From the NCBI GenBank assembly GCA_024741835.1, contig JAENRP010000002.1, positions 124,001 to 188,000 on the forward strand: a DNA stretch of 64,000 nt. Reading direction: 5' to 3'. The notes under the pieces are model-generated. The model was not told where the DNA came from. It saw nothing but the letters and a program-made list of their open reading frames with translations, and ran no database searches. Of the stretch, positions 46,651-58,086 are shown one piece after another. The number at the start of each line of letters is the position of its first letter. Position 1 is the first letter of the stretch. The translations under genes and the position numbers were made by a program. Source of the stretch: Diplocarpon mali (taxonomy: Eukaryota; Ascomycota; Leotiomycetes; Helotiales; Drepanopezizaceae).

Positions 46651-49600
46651 TTAGATAGTCTCCCACCCGCCATTATTGATATCCATCTCAAGCTTCCGAC
46701 TGATTATGCTCGGCACCCCATGACCAAGCCACACCGTCCGCAGTAGCGCATCGTATCTCTTCTGATTCAGAAACAGCTGTCTGCTATGTCGCAGACCAGG
46801 GTCAACTTCGCCATATTTGTCAATATAAGGTGCAGTCATCCAGGAGCCTGATATGTGGTACACGTAGTAGATGCAGCATTTACGAATATTGATGAAGAGA
46901 CCGATATTCCGTTGACACCTAAATTTAAGTTATTAGATTGTGTTTGCGGACTCAGGGTTAGAGACAGGGGAGGGAGAAGAGTGAGGCTCACTTGGCCATA
47001 TGCTGCTGGGCACCGCCAATGTTCATGGGTCTGCCGGTTCGGGTGAGAGGTCCTGGCTTCAGACAGCAGATACTCTGACCACAGAAGATGACCCCACAGT
47101 GCAAGCAGAGCATCGGATCAGAAACATCCTTGCCAGTGGTAGGGCAACGTCGTTTCATGGTCTCTTCCATCAAAGTGTCGTAATTCTTTGGCAAGCCGAT
47201 GAGCTCGAAGATGCCTGGGTGACTCAGGGAGATATTCGTAGCGGGGTTTTCTCTTGGTTGATTGGCATGCATAATCCAGCCGTATACAAGTCCGCTCACG
47301 TTTTCAGAATTATGAATAAGTTTTAACATCTCGTCGAAGGATGGGAGATGCATGGCCTTGGTGAGACGATCCAACTCATCGGCTTCAGGGTTGGAGGAGT
47401 CGAAGGCTTGGAAAGCCGCTCCATGGCGCACGTGCAGTAGCATAGCCGATTTTCGAAGGAAGACTAACGCATATCTCCTCATGAATTCGTAGATCGACTG
47501 CGTGCCAGAAAAGCATTCTTGCTCTAAGGCAGTACTGGCGGAATGGTCCTTGTCGTCATTTTCCTCGTTATCCCACAAGCGGATTGAACTGCAGAACTCT
47601 CTGAATGGCTGGTATTGGTCGCCGGATAAAGTCATGTTGCCGAAACCAATCCATTGCAAGAAGTTCGATTCACCATGATTGCGACTGAGCTTCAATGCGA
47701 CCTTAACAAGTTCGGCCAGATAACACAGCTGTACGATGTGCATAATTTCGATATTGTCCACAGGTGCAAGACAAAGTGAGCACTCGGTGAGGAAAACGAA
47801 AATATCCTGGCTTAGCAAGGTCTTACTGTCGTGTCCCATATTTTGCAGCGAGTGATCGCTCTTTTCAGAACCCTTTCGAAGAAACAATTGCAGATGCTGT
47901 CGCTCGTAATCAACAGAAAACTCTTTCGAGACGACATTGTCACCTTGGGTTCTCATTCCACCAATTGAAATGTAGGAAGCCACTGTATCCGATAATATTC
48001 GGAGATGAGTAAGAGCTTGCTGGGGAATGGTCTCTATAAAAGTCGCGCCACCTTCGCTGGCAACGCCACGCTGTTGGATCTCAACCGAGGAGATAGAATA
48101 ACCAAGGGTTTGTGCTAATGTATCAGTGAAGCCCAGATCATCTATTACTAAGGCATCGCCAGCTACATCCAGTCCCAGAAAGATATGCTGAGTTGGGAGC
48201 GAGTTCCAGACCATTGTGTCTCTCAGGCGGCGATAGATGTCGAGAAGCTCCTTCATCGCCGACACGGGGGGGATAGGAGTGGGTTCCCGATGCCGAGGTG
48301 CCTCATTGCTGGCAAACGGCCGATTGTCCCACATCATTCCAGCCGTGGGGACTGGATGAGGTGGTTGGCCGAGTAGAGTTAAAGACATCGGAGAAGCTGC
48401 TGAAGCGCCAGGATAAAGCCAAGGGGGAGGGTTGTACAGATCCATGATCCTGGAGGACAGTGAGGCCGGGAGAAAGGCGTTATTGTTGCTCATGAACACT
48501 TCAAAATTACGGCTACTGCTTTGGCCCTCAGGGACCTGGTTAATTCGGTTCTGGCGCGCGGCTGGAGCCTCTAGTGGAGGCATGTTAGTAACCCAATCAT
48601 CGAAGGAGATCCGAGGCTGGAAACGAGCCAATGGTAGTTCTTCCTTGGGAGACCAGATAATGGGCATGAAAGCATTTCCTAATGCCTTGCAGAGTGGGCA
48701 AACAAATTCGTTAAGTTGAATATTCTCCGGGTGGTGCCTAGCGATCTGGTGTTGATGTCTTTGCGTGGAAGCTCTGTAGTAAGATTCAAAGCACTGGTAG
48801 TGCATGATATGTCCACAACCCGAAGAGACAGGTCCTGGCCGAGACAAGCTCGCTGGGAATCCTTTACCAATAAATTGTCGTTCGGCAATAATCTCCTCAC
48901 CATTGGCAGTTACCTTGGGAACCGCAGCTCTGTTTTCACCAGCAACTCCAAACGGTCGGCAGCTCTCGGCCGATTGATCCAGATTGGCCGGTAGTTTGGA
49001 AACTTCACGCATGAAGTCAGGATCGCTGAAGTCTGTTTGACGTAAGATCATGCTGTTCGTCAGCAACGCGAAGGTTCCATAAAGGCGACCGTCATTACAT
49101 TCTTCCTGGCACAGAATGCAAGTGCCGGAAGGATATTGCCAGTAGCTCTTGTGCTCAGACCCTGCGTCCTCTGCCTCCAAGTGTTCGTCACTCATGTCTT
49201 CTTCACCCCAATCAAGGTCCCCTTGATTGTCCAAGAAATTCTTCTGTTGTTGTTGAAACTGAGCCATGACTTTGGCCTGGCGTGCCATAGCAGCTTGCTT
49301 CTTTCTCTCTCGCTCCTCGGAAATACTGCTATTGGCGGGCGAAGCTGTAGAAATTCGATCAATCGGCACACCTATTCGGGCAAAAGTAGCATCAAAAGTA
49401 CGGGGACGCTTTTGCTTCATACGTTTCAATACAAGGGTGATCTTTGGATGACAGGATTTAAACTCTTCTTTTCGGGATAGAATTTCCAGGATGGCTGCGA
49501 TGGTTTTGGATGCTGGAGCATCCGGAAGAAAGTTACTGCGTGCCTGACTTGTCAACGCAATGTAGACGAAAGATTGAAGAGATACTTCGGACATCTCGTC

Positions 49601-52600
49601 TTCGTCAGTCCCATCTTCGGCGATAGCAATCAATACGAGGTGTAGGACGACTTGTAAGAATGCCTCGACTCTCGTGACTGGGACAGTGGGTGTGAGCTCT
49701 TGTGCTTTCATCGGGTAGAGCAGCGCATAATATATGATCTGAGCGAATACTCCTGTTCTGGTAAAAGCCGAAAGATCGGCGAAGGCGCGTGACTCAATGG
49801 GTCGGAGCTTGGGCTCAAAAACGATTTCTGAAGCTGGTTGACCAGTCTTCTTGGCAACCGAGTTCTTATAAGCCATTTCAGATTCCTCTCTCTGGTTCTT
49901 GTTATAATGAGCGATGTATGGATCAATATCTTCGAGAAACTCTGGCTTGAGCTCGAAGGTCCCAGTATCATTGAGCCCTTCTGGTGCCTTGAAGATGGTC
50001 ATCTCATCCAGGATCTCTTGACATTCCTCTTGATCTTGGAATTTGTCTGGAAGCTTGCTGCAGATGTCCGAGAACGACAATGGCTTGAAGCATAAGACAT
50101 GTGTGATGTCTCTGCGCATCGCGAGAACGTGAGGATCGGCCGATGCCAGAGACGTTCTATCGCTGACCAAGACGATCAGAAGGTGGATAAAATCTTCGAC
50201 AACATCCAGGACATGGCAATCTTCGAGCCAATCGTTCTTCTGCTCATAGATCCCCTTCATCCAGTGCTCTAGTGAGTATCTGTCGATAATCGATACCAGA
50301 ACTCGCGAAGGCGGACATACGACCATGGCTGTCTGAAGGAGGAAGATGTCTCTATGGTGAGATACGTCCCGCTGGCTAACTCCACGATACGTGCCCATTT
50401 GGTGGCGGAGACTCATTCCATTTCGCACCCACATACCGGCCTTCATCTGAGCCAACCATGCACATACTCGGAGCGGGTAATCAAACGCGGCCATCAGGTG
50501 ATCTTCAGGACTGTACGATTGGCTTGGCATCATTCGTAGACCCATGGCTTTTGGCTTCTGCATTAGATCGTTAGTAGTAAAACTCAGAAGTTGAACCAGC
50601 TCCTCTTGTGACATGTTTTTGCCGCACTCAATGAGCCATGACAAGGTATAGTGCAGAGCGTGGTGGAAACTGATGTACTGTGAATCTACAACAAATTTGA
50701 CAACAGAGTGCTGGAGGCCGCTGTTTGGCATCTCAGTCGTGTCAAATTCGTAGTCCCCAACCTTCTTGAACCTAATCTCATCCTTGATTTCAGCTTGTAC
50801 AAAGCGCTTTCTCTCGGCACCCAGGGAGTTGAGGATCACAGTCTTGGCGGTCAATCTGATAGCCTTAGAGATGTAGGTCTGATCTTCGCCAACGCTCCAC
50901 TTGAAAGACTCGGAAAATTGTCTGCACAGTCGATTGATCTCACGAGTAATCAAGGAGGCGCTGATCCATGCATCAGTCTCGTACTCGACATGTTCGCCGA
51001 TGGCTCTGAGGTTGGGGCATATTCCTTGATGCAGCTTGACAAGGTCTAAGAACTGCAGCATGTATCTATCCTCCGTGCGGAGTTTTTCCTGGACATGCTG
51101 GGAGCTGAACAGGTATCTCAAATCCATGAAGAAATGGTACATTCTGCGATTTGTGACGGTGCCAGAATCGAACGACAGAACGGCGTTTGGGTTTATCTCA
51201 TGGGGGTGACCAACTTGTCGGGTTGTAAGAAATGTATGGAGAATTGCCATCAAGTTCGTTAGGAAATTGCCTCTCTCAACAATCTCGGCTGTGATGGTTG
51301 GTGTCGTCAACATCTGTAGTGAGATGTTGATAATCGAATGATCGGGCTCTCGGTCAGCGATGAGATATAGTTGTGCAAGAGTGGTATAAAGGCCGGCGAA
51401 TCTTAGTCCCAGAATGCGCTTGAACTCAGGTATCGAAACAACGGTTGATATGTAGAGATCTCGAAGATCCACGCGTACCTTTTTCCACATTCTCAGATCA
51501 AACAAGATCATCCAGTCGAGACGCAGGCGATGCCACAAGTCTTCATGCAAAGGGACGGAGTCTCGATTACTGAAAGCAGGGGGCGTCTCCAGCCAATATC
51601 TAGGGGCTTTTGGATCAACATGTGGTCGGGGGTGCCAACTCTTGCCAGGAGTCTTAGGTATTTCGAGATTCGCCTTGGCATATACACTGTGTGAAATCAG
51701 CGGCTCGGCGGTATCAGAGTCAGAGGGTGTGAGATCTCTATCGCGCATAGATCTGGGAGGTGCCGGTGGGGGAGGCGGCGGCGGTGGGTAGCCGGCCATC
51801 GTAGCTTCAGATTCCTCCATTGGCGAATTCTCGTTGTCGTTTCCGATTTCATTTGCGTTCATATCCACGTCGCCATCATCATCGACTCTGTTTGCTGAAG
51901 CGACCGCGGTTTGGAATTCGGCTCTTGCCTGCAGAGCTCTTCTCTGCGTCTCCGACAGTACCATCTCGTGAGGAGGTGGCAGATCGTCGAACATGTCGCC
52001 CACTTCCACTTCATCAGGGTCGTCATTCACATCATCATCGTCATCGTCATCCGAGTCGGATTCGGCGGCTTGTCTTACTATAAGGGCAGCCTGCCTCCAC
52101 TCCACACCTGGGAGGAAGGTACCGCGACTCATAAGATATTCGTTGTACTCCTCGATTTGATGATCATCAATGCCCTTCATGCCAACGTCTGCATTGCTCG
52201 CCTCGCTCCCCGAACTCCACTTCTTCAGCATCTCCTCGCAAATTACCTGCCGCAAGATGTTGTGGTCAGGTCCAACGCTGCATCCAGCAATATCACTTAA
52301 CCACTCGATAATCGTGCCGCACATTTGTTCTCTGAAAGTATCTCTGGCTGAGCGAATAGTAACCGTGACCTTTATCTGTTCGATGACCTTGGAGACACGG
52401 AGCAGCTCATCCACATCGAAGCTGTACTTCACAATACTTCTTCCAATGTCATCCGTTTCATGTGCCCGTATCATGGCTTCCTCGGTAGTAACTTTGCAGG
52501 CTCTTGCAACCTGATCTCGGACTTCGTTGACAGTATGCTTCTCGTCATTCCAAAGCATCAGAGCGAACTCACATGGGTCCTCCACGATGTCTCCGTTGTA

Positions 52601-53284
52601 GTACTTAGAAGCAAGGCGGGACATCTGCTCATCTAATAGGATCGAATCTCTTGTTTTTAATAGTCGGAGCTGTTCCGGGGAGCAGGAAATCACATCGCAA
52701 ATGTAGTCGAAAACTCTCCCAATAGTCATACGGATAGCCTCTATCAAGTCCGGCGGCAGATTTGCTGCTTTCCCCTTATCTTTGGCCTGAGTATCCTCTG
52801 AGCGTAGGGTGTGTATCGAACAGTGTACTGGCAGTCTCCATGCTTCTGGGTCTCCACAATCGCAGCAGCCGCTGTTACCCAAGGACACACTGACATAGAC
52901 CATATGGCCTGTATGGTCTGAAGCATCGTAGCAGTGGCTGCAGAGAACGCAAGTATCATCTTGGCTGCAGGTCTTGCATCTGTACGTAGCTTCGCCAGTT
53001 TTGAAGATATGCCCGCATGCCTTGCCTCTGGCCGCCTCCGTGAACTCATCACCATCTGCGCTTCCTTGCGCCCGTCTGAGCTTCCATGTTGCGTTTGGGA
53101 GAGGTCGAGTATTATCAGGGAAGAAGAGCTTCAAGTATTCTGGCCGTCCGCAGGCCAGTGACCAGAAAAGGCTTTGGAGGAGCGTGTTTACAGCGGCTTC
53201 TGTGTAGCGGTTGTTGTGAACGCGGGGTTGGGTTTTAAGGAATTCGCAGAGCTGCTGCTCCTGCGATGACATTTCCTCCATCAT
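46651..53284 (-). CDS. UBR1: UBR1-type N-recognin E3 ubiquitin ligase
   Basis: E3 ligase of the N-degron pathway: binds destabilising N-terminal residues and, with a Rad6-type E2, ubiquitinates the substrate. Minus-strand exons are 53284-46992 and 46918-46651, giving 2186 residues, normal for fungal UBR1. Domains in order: UBR box at about 85-160 (CGHIFKTGEATYRCKTC, CDCGDPEAW); ClpS-like type-2 site at about 235-300 (MLWNDEKHTVNEV); acidic and poly-Pro linker near 420-520; long helical body; RING-like zinc region from about 1385 (CILCQEEC, CGHIMHYQCF, FVCPLCKALGNAF); C-terminal cysteine-rich and tail region (MLCLHCGVIFCGQ, GLFINIRKC, YGEVDPGLRHSRQLFLNQKRYD). The lone 73-nt intron near the 3' end is required to reach GGWETI-stop. 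No internal breaks. Confidence 0.95.
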
Positions 53285-53855
53285 GTATTAGAGGTGTTCG
53301 TTCGCATATCGTAGTATCCGATCACGCGGCAGGCTTGTCTCTGGTGAAATGTAGGTGGGGTGCGGAGAGGGAATGACGGTGTCAATAGCCTTGAGCTTGA
53401 AGTCAGTTATATGAGCCTTCAGCTATTTACAGCGGGAGGCTTGGTGACGAGGACGGCGTATGCGCTCATGAAGAAACCTGAGAGAAAATTACCGCCGCGT
53501 TGCAAGCTGACGAATTTGAGAATACCGAATTGGTTTGAGGTGAAATAGCGAGTGTGGAGATGGGGAAACGTGGAGATTGTTTTGTAACGGGCTCTATCAA
53601 GAGAGAGAAAGGCCATCCAATCGATTGAGCCATATCGACAGAACCCTTTAGTTGACGGATTCAACATGCAACATAGCCAAATGCTCAAGAGTTACCTTGT
53701 TAGCTTACTTTGATTTCTTTTCACAAATTTTGATTGTACAGTAGTACACTTTTCGTGTTCTATACAGCTCGAACCAAAGCCCCAGCAGCATCTGTTTGTA
53801 TGCAATCTATCACTCATTCCACCTCCCTTCCAGCTGCCCCTTCCATTTAATACAT
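53285..53855. other. Intergenic between UBR1 and QCR9
   Basis: A 571-bp spacer; both flanking genes are on the minus strand. It contains the UBR1 promoter and the QCR9 3' flank. No gene seen. Confidence 0.5.
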
Positions 53856-54313
53856 CTATTCGTCGTCATCAGCAGCAGCCTGGACATATCTTGCTCGAAT
53901 GTCCTTCCATTGTCGCTGTCTCAGTCAGCGCCATTTTGATGATACACCCAAAGAACATACGCCTTTGTTGACTCGATCCCATAGCTTATCTGTAGTGGTA
54001 TCCCAGGCCCTATCCTACCATCAGTCCAATCCCTCGCAGCGGCATTCCGGGGTTCCCGTAGACATACATCTCGAATCCAAAAGCAGAGGCGAAGACGAGT
54101 CCCAACATGGTATAGTTTTTTCGGAAGAAAAGGCTGCACATAAATTCTCGTTAGTTATTCGATGCCATCCATCTCGTACATTTTCGAGTTATTCGTCGTC
54201 GGTCGGATAGGTTGACTTGCTTGTAAATGGGTCGGCTGGCGGAAACCTGCAGTAATTGAACCTTAACAGTGTCCAAATGTTCTGCCATAAAAGCCACAGG
54301 TTCTTCTTACCAT
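53856..54313 (-). CDS. QCR9: QCR9, cytochrome bc1 complex subunit 9
   Basis: Small single-helix subunit of mitochondrial respiratory complex III. Minus-strand exons are 54313-54311 (the ATG alone), 54246-54221, 54133-54068, 54009-53961 and 53915-53856, giving 67 residues against 66 in yeast. The spliced protein shows RPIYNLFFRKNYTMLG, a hydrophobic span at about residues 19-37 (LGLVFASAFGFEMAW), DKLWDRVNKG, RQWKDIRARY and an acidic DDDE end, all family hallmarks. Four introns in a 67-codon gene is heavy. Intron 2 (54220-54134) has a GCAAGT donor, so it is a GC-AG intron; the others are GT-AG. The exon-only ATG was chosen because it is the only ATG placing a clean donor in front of exon 2. Confidence 0.9.
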
Positions 54314-54616
54314 TTTGAGTATGTAGCGACGCGTGAGAGAGACTTGAATGATTGGATTGGGTTAAAGGTCGTTCGTTGAATGTGATGTACCCTGGAAGCT
54401 CACGAGTTTAGCTCGGGATCTTTTACACGTGATCTTGTTACTCGACTTGAACTTCACAGCCTTGTGGAGATCGCATCCTACACACACTATACTATCTCAT
54501 CAATCATAACTATATATAGCCTCAGGCTCTCGGCTGCTCGCAACTTGATTGCATTGGAATATTTCTCATAGACACTACCCATCCAGCCGACTGTCTGCTG
54601 GTACGGTCTCCTCATC
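54314..54616. promoter_or_regulatory. Divergent promoter of QCR9 and PYM genes
   Basis: Only 303 bp separate the two start codons. Two tandem CCAAT pentamers on the minus strand (ATTGGATTGG at 54351-54360) lie about 40-50 bp upstream of the QCR9 ATG; the HAP/CBC complex that binds CCAAT controls respiratory genes in fungi, but here the boxes may be inside the leader. Confidence 0.45.
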
Positions 54617-55207
54617 ATGCCGTCAGTACCCACACCCTCCAAGGCCGGAATCGTAGAATCAAATTCTGGCGAACGGCACATCCCGTCCTCTTTAAGAGCA
54701 GACGGCACGAAGCGAAAGGAGATCAAAATCAGGCCCGGCTATAAGCCACCGGAGGACGTCGAGATCTACAAAAATCGCACCGCAGATGCGTGGAAAAGCC
54801 GGGGCAGCACGGGCGTCCCAGGTGCAGAGGGATTGAAAGACGACCAAGACGAAGGCTCTGCATCGAGCAGCAAAAATGCCAAGAGGCGAGAGGCGCGCAA
54901 GAAAGCCAAAGCTCTGGAAGAATCGTTGCATAAGCCCAAAGTCGAGAGCAATTCTGGGGATAAGAAAGAGGCGGACAAGGCTGAGGAGTTGGATCCCGAG
55001 GCTGAGAGGGAAAAGAAGGCGAGGAATCTCAAAAAGAAGTTGAAGCAAGCCAAAGAGCTGAAGGAGAAGAAGGAAGGTGGGGGCGTATTGTTGCCAGAGC
55101 AGTTTGCGAAGGTTATCAAGATTAATGAACTTGTTCGAGAACTGGATGCTTTGGGATTTGACTCGGAAGGAGAGCAAAATGGAAAGGGGGATGAGAAGGA
55201 AGATTAA
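54617..55207 (+). CDS. PYM: PYM (WIBG) homologue, exon-junction-complex factor
   Basis: Partner of Y14-Mago: binds the Mago-Y14 heterodimer and ribosomes to strip exon junction complexes from exported mRNA. It is a single exon of 196 residues, the usual size. The N-terminal Mago-binding region reads SNSGERHIPSSLRADGTKR followed by EIKIRPGYKPPEDVEIYKN (about residues 15-52), a near-diagnostic match. The middle is charged and disordered (Ser, Lys, Glu). A Lys/Glu-rich coiled coil follows at about 130-160, and the C-terminal LLPEQFAKVIKINELVREL is the short helical segment typical of the family. Presence of PYM implies that the organism keeps an exon junction complex. Confidence 0.9.
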   Translation: MPSVPTPSKAGIVESNSGERHIPSSLRADGTKRKEIKIRPGYKPPEDVEIYKNRTADAWKSRGSTGVPGAEGLKDDQDEGSASSSKNAKRREARKKAKALEESLHKPKVESNSGDKKEADKAEELDPEAEREKKARNLKKKLKQAKELKEKKEGGGVLLPEQFAKVIKINELVRELDALGFDSEGEQNGKGDEKED

Positions 55208-55910
55208 GATCCTGGGTGTATGGTTCTCTGTGCATTTAGCGTTCTACTCGGCATGGTGCCAAACATTCGGATAGGCGTCCTGGGGGCGTTATCGCTGACA
55301 GTGGTGGTAGGTACGGAGTTTAAAGCGATTCGGGTCGGTATGAACTCTTTTATAGCGGCTTGAAAATACGAGGCAAAATAAACTTGCAGAGCAATTTTGC
55401 CTCGAGATATATGTCACCAGATCCCTAATACATGCTTCCTGAATATCTTAGTCTGTTCACTAGCTACGGAACATAGAATTTCGGGAAAATAACCCCAGAC
55501 AAAAAGTAAATTTATAATGGTAGGCTTGTGGTACTTGACAAGATCGTACGCAGTCACCTAGATTGGTGAGCATGACGAAAAGAGGGGTGGTTAATAAGTT
55601 ATAGTGTTTAAGAGGTTGATTTCATAGTGTGTAAATATCTAAGTAATCTTTAAAAGCGAGGATCGCCTTGTATCGCGCGTACCTAGGTACTTAAATGTTG
55701 GCGTCTTACGTGACCCCGTATCTTATACGACGGCGACAAAGAGGTTTCGCTTAGGATTATGTACTGCTCTGTAGCCTCAATCTCCCCACTCATTGGGTTC
55801 AACTCAAGCCGCCGCCAAGACATACACCATTTATTTACAATTTTTACGCCCATTCATAACTGATTTCTTAGCTCTGCACTAAACAAAAACACGAAAACCA
55901 AGACACTGCC
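55208..55910. other. Intergenic between PYM and nucleoside hydrolase
   Basis: A 703-bp spacer of AT-rich sequence with the PYM 3' flank and the hydrolase promoter. No gene seen. Confidence 0.5.
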
Positions 55911-57468
55911 ATGAGTATTAACGACAAGATTCCCGTCTGGTTGGACTGTGATCCAGGCAAGTTCACTGATCTATCTCATCAAAATCGTACTAACAGGATC
56001 GGAAGGACACGACGTAAGATCTTCATCACCCAAGCTTTCAAGCTGCGCAGGAGGCCTGTCTTCTGCCATTTTTTCTGTTGAAGAACTCTAGCAGACTTAA
56101 TCTTTTTGGTCTCCCTGCGACACATCCCTTCTATTACGGCCGAAATGAAATATTCTCCGCTAATTTTGATGCCAGGACGCATTTGCTATCCTGTTGTCTG
56201 CTTATCATCCATCAATAGATCTCCTTGGAATATCGACTGTGCATGGTAACGCATCATTAGTGCAAACAACATACAATGCTACCTGTATTGTACGTCTACC
56301 TAATTGATGCAATCATGCCATTTAACATATATTTCATTCTGCAGTAAGTCGAACTATTGACATGAAATGACACTTATCTTCCTTGTAGTTAACCGCCATT
56401 GGGAAACCCGATATACCTGTTTATTCTGGTGCTGAGAAAGGTCTCGTTCGTCCTGCTGTTCATGCAGACGCAATTCGTATGTCGTCTCTATTGTCAAATT
56501 TCAAGTCTCTCTTAGATCATAAGTTAAAACCTTCTCTATACTGTCTCAAGGCTGTCTTACAGAGATCTGGAGTTCAACATATTGATAGGGCTACAGATGG
56601 AGAATCTGGCCTTGACGGTACCGGCCTCCTCCCCAAGCCTCTCACAGCGGCTAAAACTGGCTCGGCATCCACCGCCATGGCCAGCGCTCTCTCCGCAACC
56701 CCCAAGTCGTCTGCATGGATCGTCGCAACAGGCGCCCTAACCAACGTGGCCCAGCTCTTTCAACAACATCCCGAACTAGCCAGTCATATTAAAGGTCTCA
56801 GCATTATGGGTGGTGCCATTGGCAATGGCTTCACCAATGCCCCAATGGGAAAAGTTGACGACCAGAAACGGATAGGAAACTGGAGCCAATGGGCTGAGTT
56901 CAACATCTTGGTTGACCCCGAGGCATCTGCTTTCTTGTTAGAGCATCCCGTCCTGGCAAAGAAAACGACTCTTATTCCGTTGGATGTCACGCACTTAGTG
57001 CTTGCTACACAGGAAGTTCAGGATATGCTAAATTTTGGAAAGCCCAGCATGAAGGCTGTTATAGACGGAGAGAAGAGTTGCAGCACATTGCGCAGAATGC
57101 TGGTGGACCTTCTGACTTTTTTCGCAAAGACTTATGCGGATGTTTTTGGTATTGTAGCCGGGCCACCGCTCCACGATCCACTTGCCGTGGCTGCTATCTT
57201 TGATGGAATCTTGGGTGTCGAGATTCCGTTCTTCGATACTTTGGAAGGCGGGAGGAGAGAGCGGTATGATGTGAAGGTTGTTACCGAGGGAACGCATGAG
57301 GAGGCCTTAGCTGGGGCTCAGACTGGTAGGACTATTGTAACATTGCTTCCGGAGGGAGTGGAGGGCGTCAAGATCCCTAGAGGCTTGGATGTGTCAAGGT
57401 TCTGGGATATACTAGAGGAGTGTTTAGTGCAGGCTGATGAGGTGAATCGGTGCAAAGGAGTCTCGTAG
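55911..57468 (+). CDS. URH1: Uridine/inosine-type nucleoside hydrolase (URH1-like)
   Basis: Calcium-dependent N-ribohydrolase that splits nucleosides such as uridine into ribose and base for salvage. Exons are 55911-55956, 56006-56013, 56176-56289, 56389-56476 and 56597-57468, giving 375 residues. The metal-binding motif DCDPGHDD (residues 12-19) is assembled from exons 1, 2 and 3; exon 2 is only 8 nt and intron 1 starts with GCAAGT (GC-AG). Other family marks: GISTVHGNASL, IGKPDIPVYSGA, HGESGLDGT, VATGALTNVA, LSIMGGAIGNG, AEFNILVDPEA and GPPLHDPLAV. The AG at 55995-55996 was rejected as acceptor because it touches the CTAAC branch site and would insert extra residues into the motif. The family match is firm; the micro-exon needs transcript support. 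Confidence 0.88.
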
Positions 57469-58086
57469 AAAGCTTTGTTGCTACATATTAGACTTCTAGA
57501 TATTTTTGGGAATAGACCCTACATTCGAGTTTCTTCTGTGCCACTCCCAGAAAGCCATTCTGCTTGTAGCGATTTACGACATGTTTACTCCTGGCCGATT
57601 GGACTCATTGATTCAGAGGTACTAACCAATCTGGGTCTTACGATAGCCGAAAAGAACCGTAAACAATAGCACACCTACTCCTAAACGAATTCGGAGGTTT
57701 CCTAAGTATATTTTCCTTGACGTAAACAAGATCGTAATTTTAATGCTCAAGATTCTTCCAGTTTCTTGACCTTTTAATACAATATGAACTATAATCTTTT
57801 AAACTTGAATAACAACTTCACCTTCCATCCTGACAGATCACACTTCACTGCGTTGACTACAAATTGAAATAAGTCACTAAATACTCGTCACGTTGAAAAG
57901 GATGCGCTGCTTGTTTAGGACTAGTCACCGTGAAACCCACCTCCTAAGCCAATGACCCCACTAATATCACCCTTCAAACCCCTGAAGCAACACCCCGTGA
58001 GACGCTTAAATTTGACAAGGCTGAGCTTGCGTGCGAACCTCATATCATCTTGAGGATCGTGCGCCTTACAACATATTACAACAACA
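57469..58086. other. Intergenic between nucleoside hydrolase and RED-like gene
   Basis: A 618-bp AT-rich spacer, both genes on the plus strand. No gene seen. Confidence 0.5.
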
